Origin: Thecamonas trahens ATCC 50062
Lineage: Eukaryota > Apusozoa > Apusomonadida > Apusomonadidae
DNA length: 64,000 bases
NCBI RefSeq assembly: GCF_000142905.1
Contig: NW_013657658.1
Location: forward strand, 101,672-165,671
Reading direction: 5' to 3'
Shown: positions 18,891 through 28,356 of the stretch, one piece after another
Position numbering within the stretch: the first letter of the stretch is position 1
Layout: every line of letters starts with the position of its first letter
The notes under the pieces: model-generated
Database searches by the model: none
The model's input: only the letters and a program-made list of their open reading frames with translations
What the model was told of the DNA's origin: nothing
Program-made: the position numbers and the translations under genes

Positions 18891-21146
18891 ATGGCTGCAA
18901 CACCAGGCCGGAAGACTCCAGGCCAGGGAGGCATCCGTGTCGTGGCGCGGTTCCGCCCGGTCAATGCCGACGAGACCGCCCACGACGGGGCGGTGTGCGT
19001 CGACTTCCCCTCCGACTCGTCGGCCGAGCTGGCCATCGGCAAGCGGACTCAAAGCTTCTCCTTTGCACGCGTCTTCCCGCCGCACACCTCGCAGGCTGGC
19101 GTGTATGACTCTGTGGGTGCACCGCTGCTGGATCCGCTTTTCTCCGGCGTCAACGTCGCCGTCGTCGCCTACGGCCAGACCGGCGCAGGCAAGACCCACA
19201 CCATGTGGGGCGCGCCTGCCGCTCCTGACGCCGCCGGCATCATTCCGCGCCTCCTGGCGGAGGTCTTTGACCGCTCTGCCGCCGACGCCCTGCCGGATGG
19301 GACCACCGCCACGCTCTCGGCCTCGTACATTGAGATTTACCGCGAGGTCGTCCACGATCTGCTCGCTCCGCGCGAATCGGCTCCAAAGGCCGGCCTGCGC
19401 CTTGTTACCGGCACCACCGGCGTGGTCGTGCCGGATGGCGCAACAAGCCGCAGCGTGGCTGCCATTGACGATATTATGAGCCTCATGGATGAGGGCAACT
19501 CTCGTCGCTCTGTTGCCGCCCACAAGCAGAACGCCCAGTCCTCGCGCTCGCACGCGGTCTTCATCCTCAATCTCACGCTGCACAACGCCCACGATGCGAG
19601 CACAACATCTTCGGGCCTGTATCTGGTCGATCTCGCCGGCTCGGAAAAGGTCTCCAAGACCGAGGTCGCCGGCCTGCAGCTGCAAGAGGCCAAGACCATC
19701 AACAAGTCGCTCCTCGCCCTCGGCAACGTCATTGCTGCCCTCTCCTCTTCGGCTCGGAAGGGCGGCAAAGGCGGCAAGCGTCACGTCCCCTATCGTGATT
19801 CCAAGCTCACTCGCCTTCTCTCCGCTTGCTTTGGCGGTAACTCGCTCACTACGCTCATCATCTGCTGTTCGTCCGCAGCGTACAACGCCACAGAGACTCT
19901 CTCCACCCTCCGCTTTGGCGACCGCTCCGCCAAGATCCGCAACACCCCGACCGCCAACAAGGTAGTCTCTGCCAAGGAGCTCACCTCGCGCCTGCATGAG
20001 CAGCAGGCAACCATCGCAGCCCAGGCGGCCGAGATCGAGCAGCTCAAGGCTGCGCTCCTCGCCATGCAGCGCGGCGAGGCCGGAGCAGCCCTCGCCGACA
20101 TGGCCTCGCCTGTCCCGGCCCACATGCTCACCGCCAAGGCTGGCTCGCGCTTCTCTATTGCCTCCTCGCACCTCTCAGACTCGTCGTCAGAGGCCGATCC
20201 CGGCGTCACCGCCAGCCCCGAGGCCGATCCCGCGAGCAAGCCCGACACAGGAGGTGAGGACGATGCGGAGCTGGCCGAAGTCATTGCCCCACCGCACGCA
20301 CTCTGCACCCTCGCCTTTAACGCCATGCTCGACAATGAGCTCTCAGCACGTCTCGGCGAGTCGTTTGTGGTCATTCCACCTGCAGCACTCGCGGCCGACA
20401 GCCTCGTTGACCTCATGGACGTTGACGGCGAAATGGTGGCCTGCGAGAGGCTCGACGGGAGCCAGCGAGGGCTCGTCCCGCGCGCGCACCTCATCTGTTC
20501 CGCGGGCGGCCAGCCCCAGTTTGCGATTGTCCTCTTCCACTTTGATGCTGAGCTCGCCACCGAGCTCACAGTTCCTTTTGCCGGTGTGGTCCAAGTCCTC
20601 GCCGAAAACCTTGACGAGGCGCCTGGATGGCTTTTGTGCAAGCTCCCGGCCACCGCCACCATCGGCCTTGTGCCTGCAGACTACCTGCGACTCCTCGGCC
20701 CAAACGAGGATCCGGACCTCGTCGCCGCTCAGCTCGACCCAGACTATGCTGCCATCGAGGATCAGCGCGTGGCCGACCGGGCCGCTGCGTACGATGCCCT
20801 CAGCAAGGGCGACTACGTCCGGGTCACCGCTCCTTTCAACTCACAGTTTGACACCGAGCTCGCGGCTTCGCCGGGAGACATCCTCAAGGTCGCAGGCAAG
20901 CAGCCACCAGAGTGGCTTTTCTGCAAGGTCGAGGCTCTCGCCGTGCCCGATAGCTCGCGGGCCAAGGCGCGTGGCCTCATCCCATTCGGATACTGTCTGC
21001 CCAGTCCGGATTACCGCCCGCCGCCGGCCCGGACCTCGTCGGCCAGGGCGGCCGGCAGCGGCACCATGCCGTCGCTCCCGCCGCGGTCGTCGTCGCTCCA
21101 GTCAAAAGAAGGAGACGACGGCGCCGCGTTGCCGCCGCTGCTGTAG
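18891..21146 (+). CDS. kinesin motor with three C-terminal SH3-like domains
   Basis: A 751-aa single-exon protein. The kinesin motor occupies residues 14-355: IRVVARFRP start, P-loop GQTGAGKT (95-102), switch I NAQSSRSH, switch II DLAGSEK, and the microtubule-binding HVPYRDSKLTRLL. The neck region is followed by a short coiled coil (about 360-395: LTSRLHEQQATIAAQAAEIE) rather than a long stalk. After a disordered acidic linker come three SH3-like units at roughly 475-540, 550-610 and 640-700; FDAELATELTVPFAGVVQVL and FNSQFDTELAASPGDILKV carry the ALYDF-type and PGDII-type signatures. The N-terminal motor suggests plus-end-directed transport; the SH3-like domains would bind cargo or scaffold proline motifs. 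The motor call is secure; the third-domain assignments are looser. Confidence 0.93.
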   Translation: MAATPGRKTPGQGGIRVVARFRPVNADETAHDGAVCVDFPSDSSAELAIGKRTQSFSFARVFPPHTSQAGVYDSVGAPLLDPLFSGVNVAVVAYGQTGAGKTHTMWGAPAAPDAAGIIPRLLAEVFDRSAADALPDGTTATLSASYIEIYREVVHDLLAPRESAPKAGLRLVTGTTGVVVPDGATSRSVAAIDDIMSLMDEGNSRRSVAAHKQNAQSSRSHAVFILNLTLHNAHDASTTSSGLYLVDLAGSEKVSKTEVAGLQLQEAKTINKSLLALGNVIAALSSSARKGGKGGKRHVPYRDSKLTRLLSACFGGNSLTTLIICCSSAAYNATETLSTLRFGDRSAKIRNTPTANKVVSAKELTSRLHEQQATIAAQAAEIEQLKAALLAMQRGEAGAALADMASPVPAHMLTAKAGSRFSIASSHLSDSSSEADPGVTASPEADPASKPDTGGEDDAELAEVIAPPHALCTLAFNAMLDNELSARLGESFVVIPPAALAADSLVDLMDVDGEMVACERLDGSQRGLVPRAHLICSAGGQPQFAIVLFHFDAELATELTVPFAGVVQVLAENLDEAPGWLLCKLPATATIGLVPADYLRLLGPNEDPDLVAAQLDPDYAAIEDQRVADRAAAYDALSKGDYVRVTAPFNSQFDTELAASPGDILKVAGKQPPEWLFCKVEALAVPDSSRAKARGLIPFGYCLPSPDYRPPPARTSSARAAGSGTMPSLPPRSSSLQSKEGDDGAALPPLL

Positions 21147-21174
21147 AGGAAGATTGAAGGTAGGGGACACTCCG

Positions 21175-23266
21175 CTATGGCAGCCCCACAAGGCTGAGCA
21201 CGTCAAGCTGGCACGGATGTTGTGGCTGGAGCCCGAGCTTTCGCGCCACCAGCGTAGCCAGCACATGCAGCCAGAGCGAGTGCGATGACTCGACCAAGCC
21301 ATCGAGGGCGAGTACTCCGCGGGTGCATCCTGCTGCTGCCCGCATCTGCGCAAGCTGTTCGTCGTCCACGCTGTCTATTGCATCCGGTATGCCTGTAGCA
21401 TTGCTTGGCTCCAAGTGGAGTGCAAAGGCCGACCAAGCCCACAGCTCGTCCAGCATTTGTCGGCACCCGACGTCTACCACAACAAGCGGGGTGCCAGCTG
21501 CGAGGCCAAACGCCCCACGGATGCCCCATCCGCCAATCTGCCCCAGCGGCGCGAGGTTGAACTGCGCTGCAAACGTGCTCGCCTCCACAGAGTCGACGTA
21601 GCCGTCCACAACCACAAAGTCGTCGCGCCTTGCCGCATCTGCCATCTCCACCGCAGCCAGCCGCCCGTTTCCGTCCGCCACCGGCCACACCGACGACTTA
21701 GCCACGGTTCCGGCAAAGAACAGCCGCGGTCGCCGGTGCGGATCAAAGCCCAGCGAGGGCTTTCGCGCGTAGTCGGCAACAAATGGATGATGCGGCGGGA
21801 GGACAATGTCAACTCCGCCCACAAACTCGCCGCGCGCCGCACGGGTGACATGTCCGCTCATCAGCCCGTGGTACGCGAGAAAGACAGAGTCCAGCGCACG
21901 CGCTCGCGCGAGAACCTCGTCATTCTCATCAAAGTATGCCCCAATCCCGCCGTCATCCATGAGCGGGAGCCACACCAATGTCTTGCCGCTCTTAGCCACT
22001 CGCGCGGCCTCGAGCAGCGCCACTACCGGCTCGCGCGACCACATCCGCCCGGCGCCAAACGGGACAACAAGCACATCGGCATCTCGCGCCGATCTGACCA
22101 GGCATTCGCCTGCCGCTAGCACCTCCTCCGCAAACCTAAACACTCCGTGTCGCCAAAGTCCACGCTCAGCCCGCTTGCTGTCGCGTGCCATCCGAAGCTG
22201 AGGCTCTGCGGGAGCGAGAGGACGTGTGCACTCTGCGCACATTTCGTCCCATCACCGCCCGCCATCGCCTCCGGCTCCGAGCAGTCAAGCCCCCGCACCC
22301 TCCAGCGCACACGCAGTATCCGCGCATGCACGTCCCATGGCCGGAGCACATGTTGAGACATGCCGAGTCGGCCCCACGGTTGCCCTGCTGGCAGTGGCTT
22401 CCAGTCACGCCGCCAAAGCACAGGCACGACACTGCGTCCGACTCCTCGTCGTCGTACACACACCAGCCCTGCCCGGAGCAGTAGCCCAGCGAAGCGCAAC
22501 GGTCAATCGGAGCAAAGAGCGGCACGCTGTCCTCGTCCTCATCGATGAGGTACAGCTCGCCAGACTCACGCCGGAGTGCGCCGATTCGCCGCAGCCGGAG
22601 CTCGGCAGGGCGGGTGAGTGCCACGCCCAATGCCACCTCAGCGTCGCTTATCTCTACACACCGGATGGGTCTGTGACCGTCGCGATACTGGTGCATCCGC
22701 CAAAACTCGGCCGCCTCGAGCCGCGAGAGCGAGCGCAGCAGCGCGCCACACCGTCGCAGACAGGCGCACCTCACCGGCGCCGCGCCCCGCGGACGCGGCC
22801 CTTTGTCTGATACCAGCGCTGGCGCGATGCACCGAACAAAGACGCCGAGTCGGTCGATTTGCTCGGCGTGGTACTCGGGCGCGTCTCGTGCGGCGCGTCC
22901 CAGCGGTGCCAGAACGCCATGCCCGCCCGTCGCCTCCCGCCACGCCTCCGCCGACGCCAGCTCGCAGGCGGCCATGTGATGCGCGGCGCAGAGTGCAGAG
23001 ATACGGGTGGCAGGCAAAGCATTGCCTGCCTCACGTTCTGCCTTGCCACACACACACCCGCCAGCGGCGCTCATCGCATCGTCCGGGCTCCACCAGACCT
23101 GGCCGGTGAGGCAGTCGTGGCGTGGCCGCTGGCTGCCGTGGGCCACGCGGACTGAGCCGTCGCCACCTCCTGCCCCACGCCAGATGGCCAGTAGCAGCCT
23201 GGCAGCAAGCAGCGCGAGAACGGCTACAGCCACAACTTTCCGCCTGCCATGTAGTACTGGCGGCAT
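21175..23266 (-). CDS. exostosin-family (GT47) glycosyltransferase with EGF-like module
   Basis: The start at 23266 (MPPVLHGRRK) gives a type II signal anchor (about residues 12-28, VVAVAVLALLAARLLLAIW), as in Golgi glycosyltransferases. A Cys-rich lumenal stem leads to EGF-like repeats (CASLGYCSGQGWCVYDDE; NMCSGHGTCMRGYCVC). The frame then changes twice within 22150-22310: a GLDCSEPEAMAGGDGTKC segment, then the frame that ends at 21175, which starts near RHGVFRFAEEVL. That last part matches an exostosin catalytic domain: ADVLVVPFGAGRMW, HHPFVADY, RRPRLFFAGTV and SVEASTFAAQFNLAPLG...RGAFGLAAGTPLVV. The breaks may be short introns or indels in the G-rich stretch; exact joins are unresolved. 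Substrate sugar cannot be told. Confidence 0.7.
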
Positions 23267-23271
23267 CGACA

Positions 23272-23273
<2 letters not shown>

Positions 23274-23319
<46 letters not shown>
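23274..23319. repeat. (GT)n microsatellite
   Basis: About 23 uninterrupted GT dinucleotides immediately upstream of the exostosin gene start, in its leader or promoter. Confidence 0.95.
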
Positions 23320-23320
<1 letters not shown>

Positions 23321-23516
23321 GAGGAGTGAGTGAGATGTGGAGCACCGTAGCACCGTAGTGCCCGAGAGGCAGGTTCAGGTTGAGACGACTGCCAAGCACA
23401 CCACGCAGGCAAGGAGAGGGCTTTGCCCAGCAGGCGACCATGAAAGCCAAACTCAATGGGCTCGGGCTCGGCTCCATGATCTACTCTTTTACATCAACGC
23501 CACCACCACCAGCAAG

Positions 23517-24442
23517 CTACAGGTTGCCGAGGTGCTCGCGGATGACGTCCTCGGACAGCAGGCGGAACTTGCCGGTCTCGACATCGACGACGCCGACCTC
23601 AATGTTGGTCTCGTCCATCTCGCCGTCAAAGCCGTCCTTAAGGGTGAGGAGGGCGGTGTGGACAGCGTCTTCGAGATCGAGATCCTCGGTGTAGCGCTTC
23701 TCGAGGAACTTGCGGGCCGAGATGTAGTTCTTGCCGATGGCCGCCGCCTTCCACGCCCAGTACGAGCCGGACGGATCGACCTGGAACAGGTGCGGGCCGG
23801 TCTCGTCGCAGCCTGCCACCAGGAGCGAGACGCCGAACGGCCGAACGCCGCCCGACTGGGTGTACTCCTGCATGACCGAGGCGAGCTCGCGGACGGTCTC
23901 CTGGGTCGGCGACGCCTCGAGATAGGTGCGGTAGTATGCCTGGGCCGCTTTGCGGCCCTTGCGGAGGAGGACCTTAAAGTCCGGGCCCATACCGGCGTAT
24001 GTCACGCCCGTCGCCTCGTTGAGCATGGCCACCTTTTCCACCGACTCGGCCTCGATCAGCAGCGACGGCATCTTCTTCTCGGTGGCAATGACCACTCCGT
24101 TGGCGGCTGGACGGGAGAGGGGGGGGAGGAGGGGAGGAGAGGGTGTGTGTGCTCATGAGTGGTAGACAGGCGGGGAGGAGGGGAGGGAAGGAGGGAAGGT
24201 AGGCTCGAGGCTGGCGTGTGTGGAGGGGGAGGACAGGGCGTGGGGGTGGGCAGGGGACTGACAAGGTCGGGTCGCCTCCTGCACAGGTCGCACTCGGGCG
24301 GGGCGAGGGCAGGCTACGTACCCTTAATACCGATGGTGGTGGCACCCTGTGAGACTGCGTTGAGGGCATACTCAATCTGGAGCAGCTTTCCCGACGGCGA
24401 GAAGGTCGTGAGGGAGAACGAGTACCGCGTGCCCATGGACAT
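23517..24442 (-). CDS. PSMA2: 20S proteasome subunit alpha-2
   Basis: Two exons: 24442-24322 and 24106-23517, intron 215 nt with a GTACGT donor and a CCGTCCAG acceptor (phase 1), giving 236 aa (human 234). Exon 1 has the alpha-subunit signature: [26 protein letters not shown], here quoted by its ends [10 protein letters not shown] and [10 protein letters not shown]. The ATG has ACCACC before it. Exon 2 continues [11 protein letters not shown], then [17 protein letters not shown] and [17 protein letters not shown] and [22 protein letters not shown] are diagnostic for the alpha-2 subtype. It forms the outer ring and gate of the proteasome core. Alpha subunits have no catalytic Thr. Confidence 0.96.
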
Positions 24443-24639
24443 GGTGGTCTAGTGGTAGCGACGGGTGCCGCCTGCTGGTGGCTGGCGGTCTTTTGACTCG
24501 CTTCGCCGCCCGTCGCCCACTGCCGGCTTTGTTCGCCGGCCTGGCACCCCAGCCGACCGAGACCTTCTCGAGCCGGCTACATGGCACTGATGGAGACTAA
24601 AGGCTCAACTTCTCCACAAATCGGCTAGTACAAGCTAGT

Positions 24640-26160
24640 TTAGCTGGCGGCAGGTGGTGCATCGTCGCCCACGACCGTCGCTGCATCCTTGCCCACAACC
24701 GCCTTGGCAGCCACGCCCGCCGCGCCCTCGAGCCCGCTCGCGCCCGCGACAATCGCAGCATCGATCGCGGCAGCGCGCTGGGCAGCGACGTCGGCCGGGG
24801 TGGAGACAGCAGCGACAGCATCGCTGTACTTGCGGCGCATGGTGGTGACGATGTGGTTATTGACATCAAAGTCGTCCTCGGCCCAGTAGGGAAGCGGCGT
24901 GGTGAAGACACGCTGCTCGAGGTCGTTGTCTGGAGGAAGGTCCTCGCCGGGGAAGAACTCGTAGCGGAGGGCGTGGAGCCAGAGCTCGAGAGCGTGGCCA
25001 GAAATGTCTTTGTACACTTCTTGGCCGTTGCACATCTCGCAGATCTCGTCGTAGTTGGGCGAGGAGGGGTCGACGGGCCCGCAGCGGGCAAGCGACTCGG
25101 GCTCGGCCTCTGCGCGCGCAGAGAGCGCAGCGCGGTGTGCCTCGTTGTACAGCGGGTCGTTGGAGATGGGGAAGCCGAGGTGAAGAAGGTGGAGGCGGAT
25201 CTGGTGTGTGCGGCCTGTCAGCGGCTTGCAGCGGATGACCGACGAGCCGTCGGCGGTTGAGACGCGCTCGAAAATGGTGGACGCCTCCTTGCCGCCCGAC
25301 TCGACCACGCCCATCTGACCAGTGCGGCCGTCGAGCTTGTCGAGGCGGGCATCGACACGGAGGACGCCCGGCGGAAACTCGCCGTCGACCCGGGCCAGAT
25401 AAGTCTTGGAGACGCGGCGGGCCTTGATGGCCTCCGAGTACTTGCGGCCGGCGTTCTGGTCCTTGCCAAACAGGAGCAGGCCCGAGGTGACGCGATCTAG
25501 CCGGTAGAGCGGCCAGAGCGAGAGGTAGCTGCGACGACCGAGGAGGAAGACCACGGTGTTGTGGCGGAAGCGGCCGCAGGGGTGGACCGGGATGGAGCAC
25601 GGCTTGTTCACGGCGAGGATGGCGTCCGTCTCGGCGAGAACCTCGGGCTCGATGTCGAGGACGGGCGGCTCGTGGCGGTGCATCTCGTGGGTCATCCAGT
25701 CGTTGTCGCGGAGGACAAGCTCGGGCGAGATGATCTGGTCCTGGATGCGCAGTCGGCCGGCGGCGCAGGCTTTGCGGATGTACTCGGGCGAGGAGCCAAC
25801 AAACTCGGTCTCAAACAGGCCGGCCACGGTCTGGCCGAGCCAGCGCTTCCGGGCGTTGGCCACGTAGGTAAAGTAGTATGGAACAACGCCGCGGAGGCCA
25901 CCGGGCAGCTTCTCGTACTCGGTCTCTGCGAGCATGCGCGGCATGGACGAGACCGTCTTGCCCTTCAGCCGCGGCTGTGGCCGCTTCTCGATCCCGCGGT
26001 CGTCGACCTTGAACACGTAGCCGGCGGCGAGCTTCTGCCGCTTGCGCCTCCGGGCGTCCTCCAGGGCACTCTCTCCGGCTTTGCCCGTCTCGCCATCTGC
26101 CGGGGGGGAGGGCGATGCCTCGCGCTTGCCCTTTCCTTGTGGGCGGGATGAGGCCGACAT
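24640..26160 (-). CDS. RluA-family RNA pseudouridine synthase (RPUSD2/RIB2-like)
   Basis: A 506-aa protein from MSASSRPQGK (26160). It isomerises uridine to pseudouridine in RNA. An N-terminal basic segment is followed by an S4-like part (AGRLRIQDQI). The catalytic domain starts at ILAVNKPCSIPVHP; the catalytic aspartate lies in YRLDRVTSGLLLFGK (motif II, RLDxxTSG; Tyr replaces the usual His before RLD). KTYLARVDGEF (motif III region) and CKPLTGRTHQIRLHL (motif IIIa) follow. NDPLYN and the long C-terminal extension match the eukaryotic RPUSD2/Rib2/Pus8-9 group, which modifies cytoplasmic or mitochondrial tRNA U32. The last 80 residues are Ala-rich. Divergent from the CBS gene. Confidence 0.9.
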   Translation of the reverse strand: MSASSRPQGKGKREASPSPPADGETGKAGESALEDARRRKRQKLAAGYVFKVDDRGIEKRPQPRLKGKTVSSMPRMLAETEYEKLPGGLRGVVPYYFTYVANARKRWLGQTVAGLFETEFVGSSPEYIRKACAAGRLRIQDQIISPELVLRDNDWMTHEMHRHEPPVLDIEPEVLAETDAILAVNKPCSIPVHPCGRFRHNTVVFLLGRRSYLSLWPLYRLDRVTSGLLLFGKDQNAGRKYSEAIKARRVSKTYLARVDGEFPPGVLRVDARLDKLDGRTGQMGVVESGGKEASTIFERVSTADGSSVIRCKPLTGRTHQIRLHLLHLGFPISNDPLYNEAHRAALSARAEAEPESLARCGPVDPSSPNYDEICEMCNGQEVYKDISGHALELWLHALRYEFFPGEDLPPDNDLEQRVFTTPLPYWAEDDFDVNNHIVTTMRRKYSDAVAAVSTPADVAAQRAAAIDAAIVAGASGLEGAAGVAAKAVVGKDAATVVGDDAPPAAS

Positions 26161-26419
26161 GTGGGGTGGAGTGTAAGGGGGATGGAGGGAAGATGGACGA
26201 GTTGGGGGTTCGACTGCGAGGCGCGATACTTGGGCATGGTCTCTGCATGGCATGCGGCGATGGAGTTGGAATAGGAAGCAGGTGTGGGATCACCACCACC
26301 AAGGCAAGACGCCACACACTTCCATCGGCATCTCCTGCTCCACGCATCGGCCGAGGTCGGCTTGTGATTCGTCCGCACCCCTCCCCCCCCCCCTACCCCC
26401 CCCTCCCCCCCCCCCTACC

Positions 26420-26519
26420 NNNNNNNNNNNNNNNNNNNNNNNNNNNNNNNNNNNNNNNNNNNNNNNNNNNNNNNNNNNNNNNNNNNNNNNNNNNNNNNNN
26501 NNNNNNNNNNNNNNNNNNN
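26420..26519. other. assembly gap of 100 N
   Basis: Exactly 100 undetermined bases, flanked by poly-C on the left. This is the usual placeholder for a scaffold gap of unknown length. It probably hides exon 1 of the cystathionine beta-synthase gene. Confidence 0.97.
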
Positions 26520-26663
26520 GGCCCCCTTGTTGCCAGCTCGAGCTGAGCAGAGTAGAGCAAAATCCCCCCTCCTGCTCGGCCTCCCCCCTCCCCCACCCCC
26601 TTCCCATTCCATCGCCCTTCCTCGTCCTCCCTCTCGCGCCGTCTCACAGCTCCTCCACTACAG

Positions 26664-28135
26664 ACCTGACCCACCCGGGTATCTCCAAGTGCACGTGGAA
26701 GCCCAACACGGACGAGCCGTCGCCGCACCGGCACTTCCGGGCGCCGATCAAGACCGACACGGTGATGGACGATGCTCTGGAGGCCATCGGGAACACGCCG
26801 CTGATTCGGCTTAACCGGGTGACTCGGGACGAGCTCAAGTGTCAGGTCCTGGCCAAGTGCGAGTTCTTCAACGCCGGTGGCTCGCTCAAGGATCGCATCG
26901 GCTTCCGCATGGTGGAGGACGCGCTGGCGGCGGGCCGGATCAAGCCGGGCGACACCATCATCGAGCCGACGAGCGGCAACACCGGAATCGGCCTCGCCAT
27001 GACCTGCGCCGTCCGCGGGCTCAACTGCATCATTGTCATGCCGGAGAAGATGTCGATGGAGAAGGAGAACGTGCTCCGCGCGCTCGGGGCGGACGTCATC
27101 CGCTCGCCCAACGATGCCGCCTGGGACTCGCCCGAGTCGCACATCGGCATTGCCTTCCGCCTCGCTGACGAGCTGCCCAACGCGCACGTGCTCGACCAGT
27201 ACCTCAACCCGTCGAACGTGCTCGCTCACTACGACGGAACCGGTGCCGAGATCTGGGACCAGACCGGCGGCAAGGTCGACATGCTCGTTGTGGCCACCGG
27301 AACCGGCGGCGCCATCACCGGCACTGCACGCCGGCTGAAGGAGCTCAACCCGGACATCCAGATCGTGGGTGCGGATCCTGAGGGCTCTATTCTCGCCGGA
27401 CCGGGCCCTGTGACGCCGTACGAGGTGGAAGGCTCCGGCTACGACTTTATGATCCCGGTCCTGCAGCACGACCTTGTCGACACGTGGGTGAAGACCAACG
27501 ATCGCGAGACCTTTAAGTTTGCGCGCCGCCTCATCGCTGAGGAGGGCCTCCTTTGCGGCGGCTCGTCAGGCTCGGTCATCCAGGCTGTTGTGGAGGCCGG
27601 CAAGGACCTTCGCGAGGACCAGACCGCGGTCGTCATTCTTCCGGACTCGATCCGCAACTACCTCTCCAAGTTTGTGAGCGACACCTGGATGGACGACACC
27701 GGCCTGCACACGGATCCGGTCCGCGACGCCGCCACCAAGGTCTGGCGCGAGCAGGACGCCATGTCGCTCTACCCGGAGGAGCCCATCCCGCTCTTCAACG
27801 AGTCCAACGTGCTCAACGCCGTCGAGGCGCTCAACGCCACCTTCAAGGCCGGCAACGCCCGCGTCGTGGCTGTCGCTGACGGCTCGGGCAAGTACCTTGG
27901 TGTCGTTTCTGAGTCGCAGGTCTTCAACCACCTCACGACTTCGTCCGGCGGCTCGTCGTCCGACGCCATCACGAGCATCAAGGGCTTTGACTCGTTCCCG
28001 GTCGTCAAGCGCGACGATCCGCTGCGCCACATCGTTCGCGTCGTCCGCGCCAAGGGCTTTGCTGTCATGGAGAACGAGGACGGGACCCACGGCGGCATCG
28101 TCACGCCGCAGACTGTGCTCAACCACCTCGCCTAG
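26664..28135 (+). CDS. CBS: cystathionine beta-synthase, 5' exon missing
   Basis: It condenses serine and homocysteine to cystathionine in transsulfuration. Coding sequence is convincing from a CTACAG acceptor at 26663: THPGISKCTW then SPHRH. These match the heme-binding N-terminus of animal CBS, whose axial ligands are a Cys and a His 13 residues later; here the spacing is 12. The PLP fold follows: IGNTPLIRLN, FFNAGGSLKDRI (PLP lysine), EPTSGNTGIGLA, VVATGTGGAITG and LLCGGSSGSVI. The C-terminal ~120 residues are a regulatory region with a degenerate CBS-domain pair. An ATG at 26765 could start a heme-less form, but upstream conservation argues for an exon in the nearby gap. Confidence 0.92.
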
Positions 28136-28356
28136 CTCGCCCTAACTCTCCCAAGGCGGGCGATGCCCACCATCAAACTATGATTGTCTGTACCTGCACC
28201 CTGCTACTGGTTGGCTGTGCGTGAACGTGCCATGTCCAGAGCAGAGCCTCTGCCCTGCCCGTCTCCGCCCCTCCCCGTCCCCCTACACCTGACTCTCTCT
28301 TTCACACCGCACCCCGCACCTTGGTCGACGTGGTGGTGGTGGTGGTGGCGGCGGAC

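Noticed and set aside
18846-20171. 441-aa minus-strand frame
   Set aside because: Antisense to the kinesin motor; high GC at third positions leaves such frames open.
23267-23353. Upstream extension of the exostosin protein (His-Thr dipeptide run)
   Set aside because: It is the (GT)n microsatellite translated; the ATG at 23266 gives a normal type II signal anchor.
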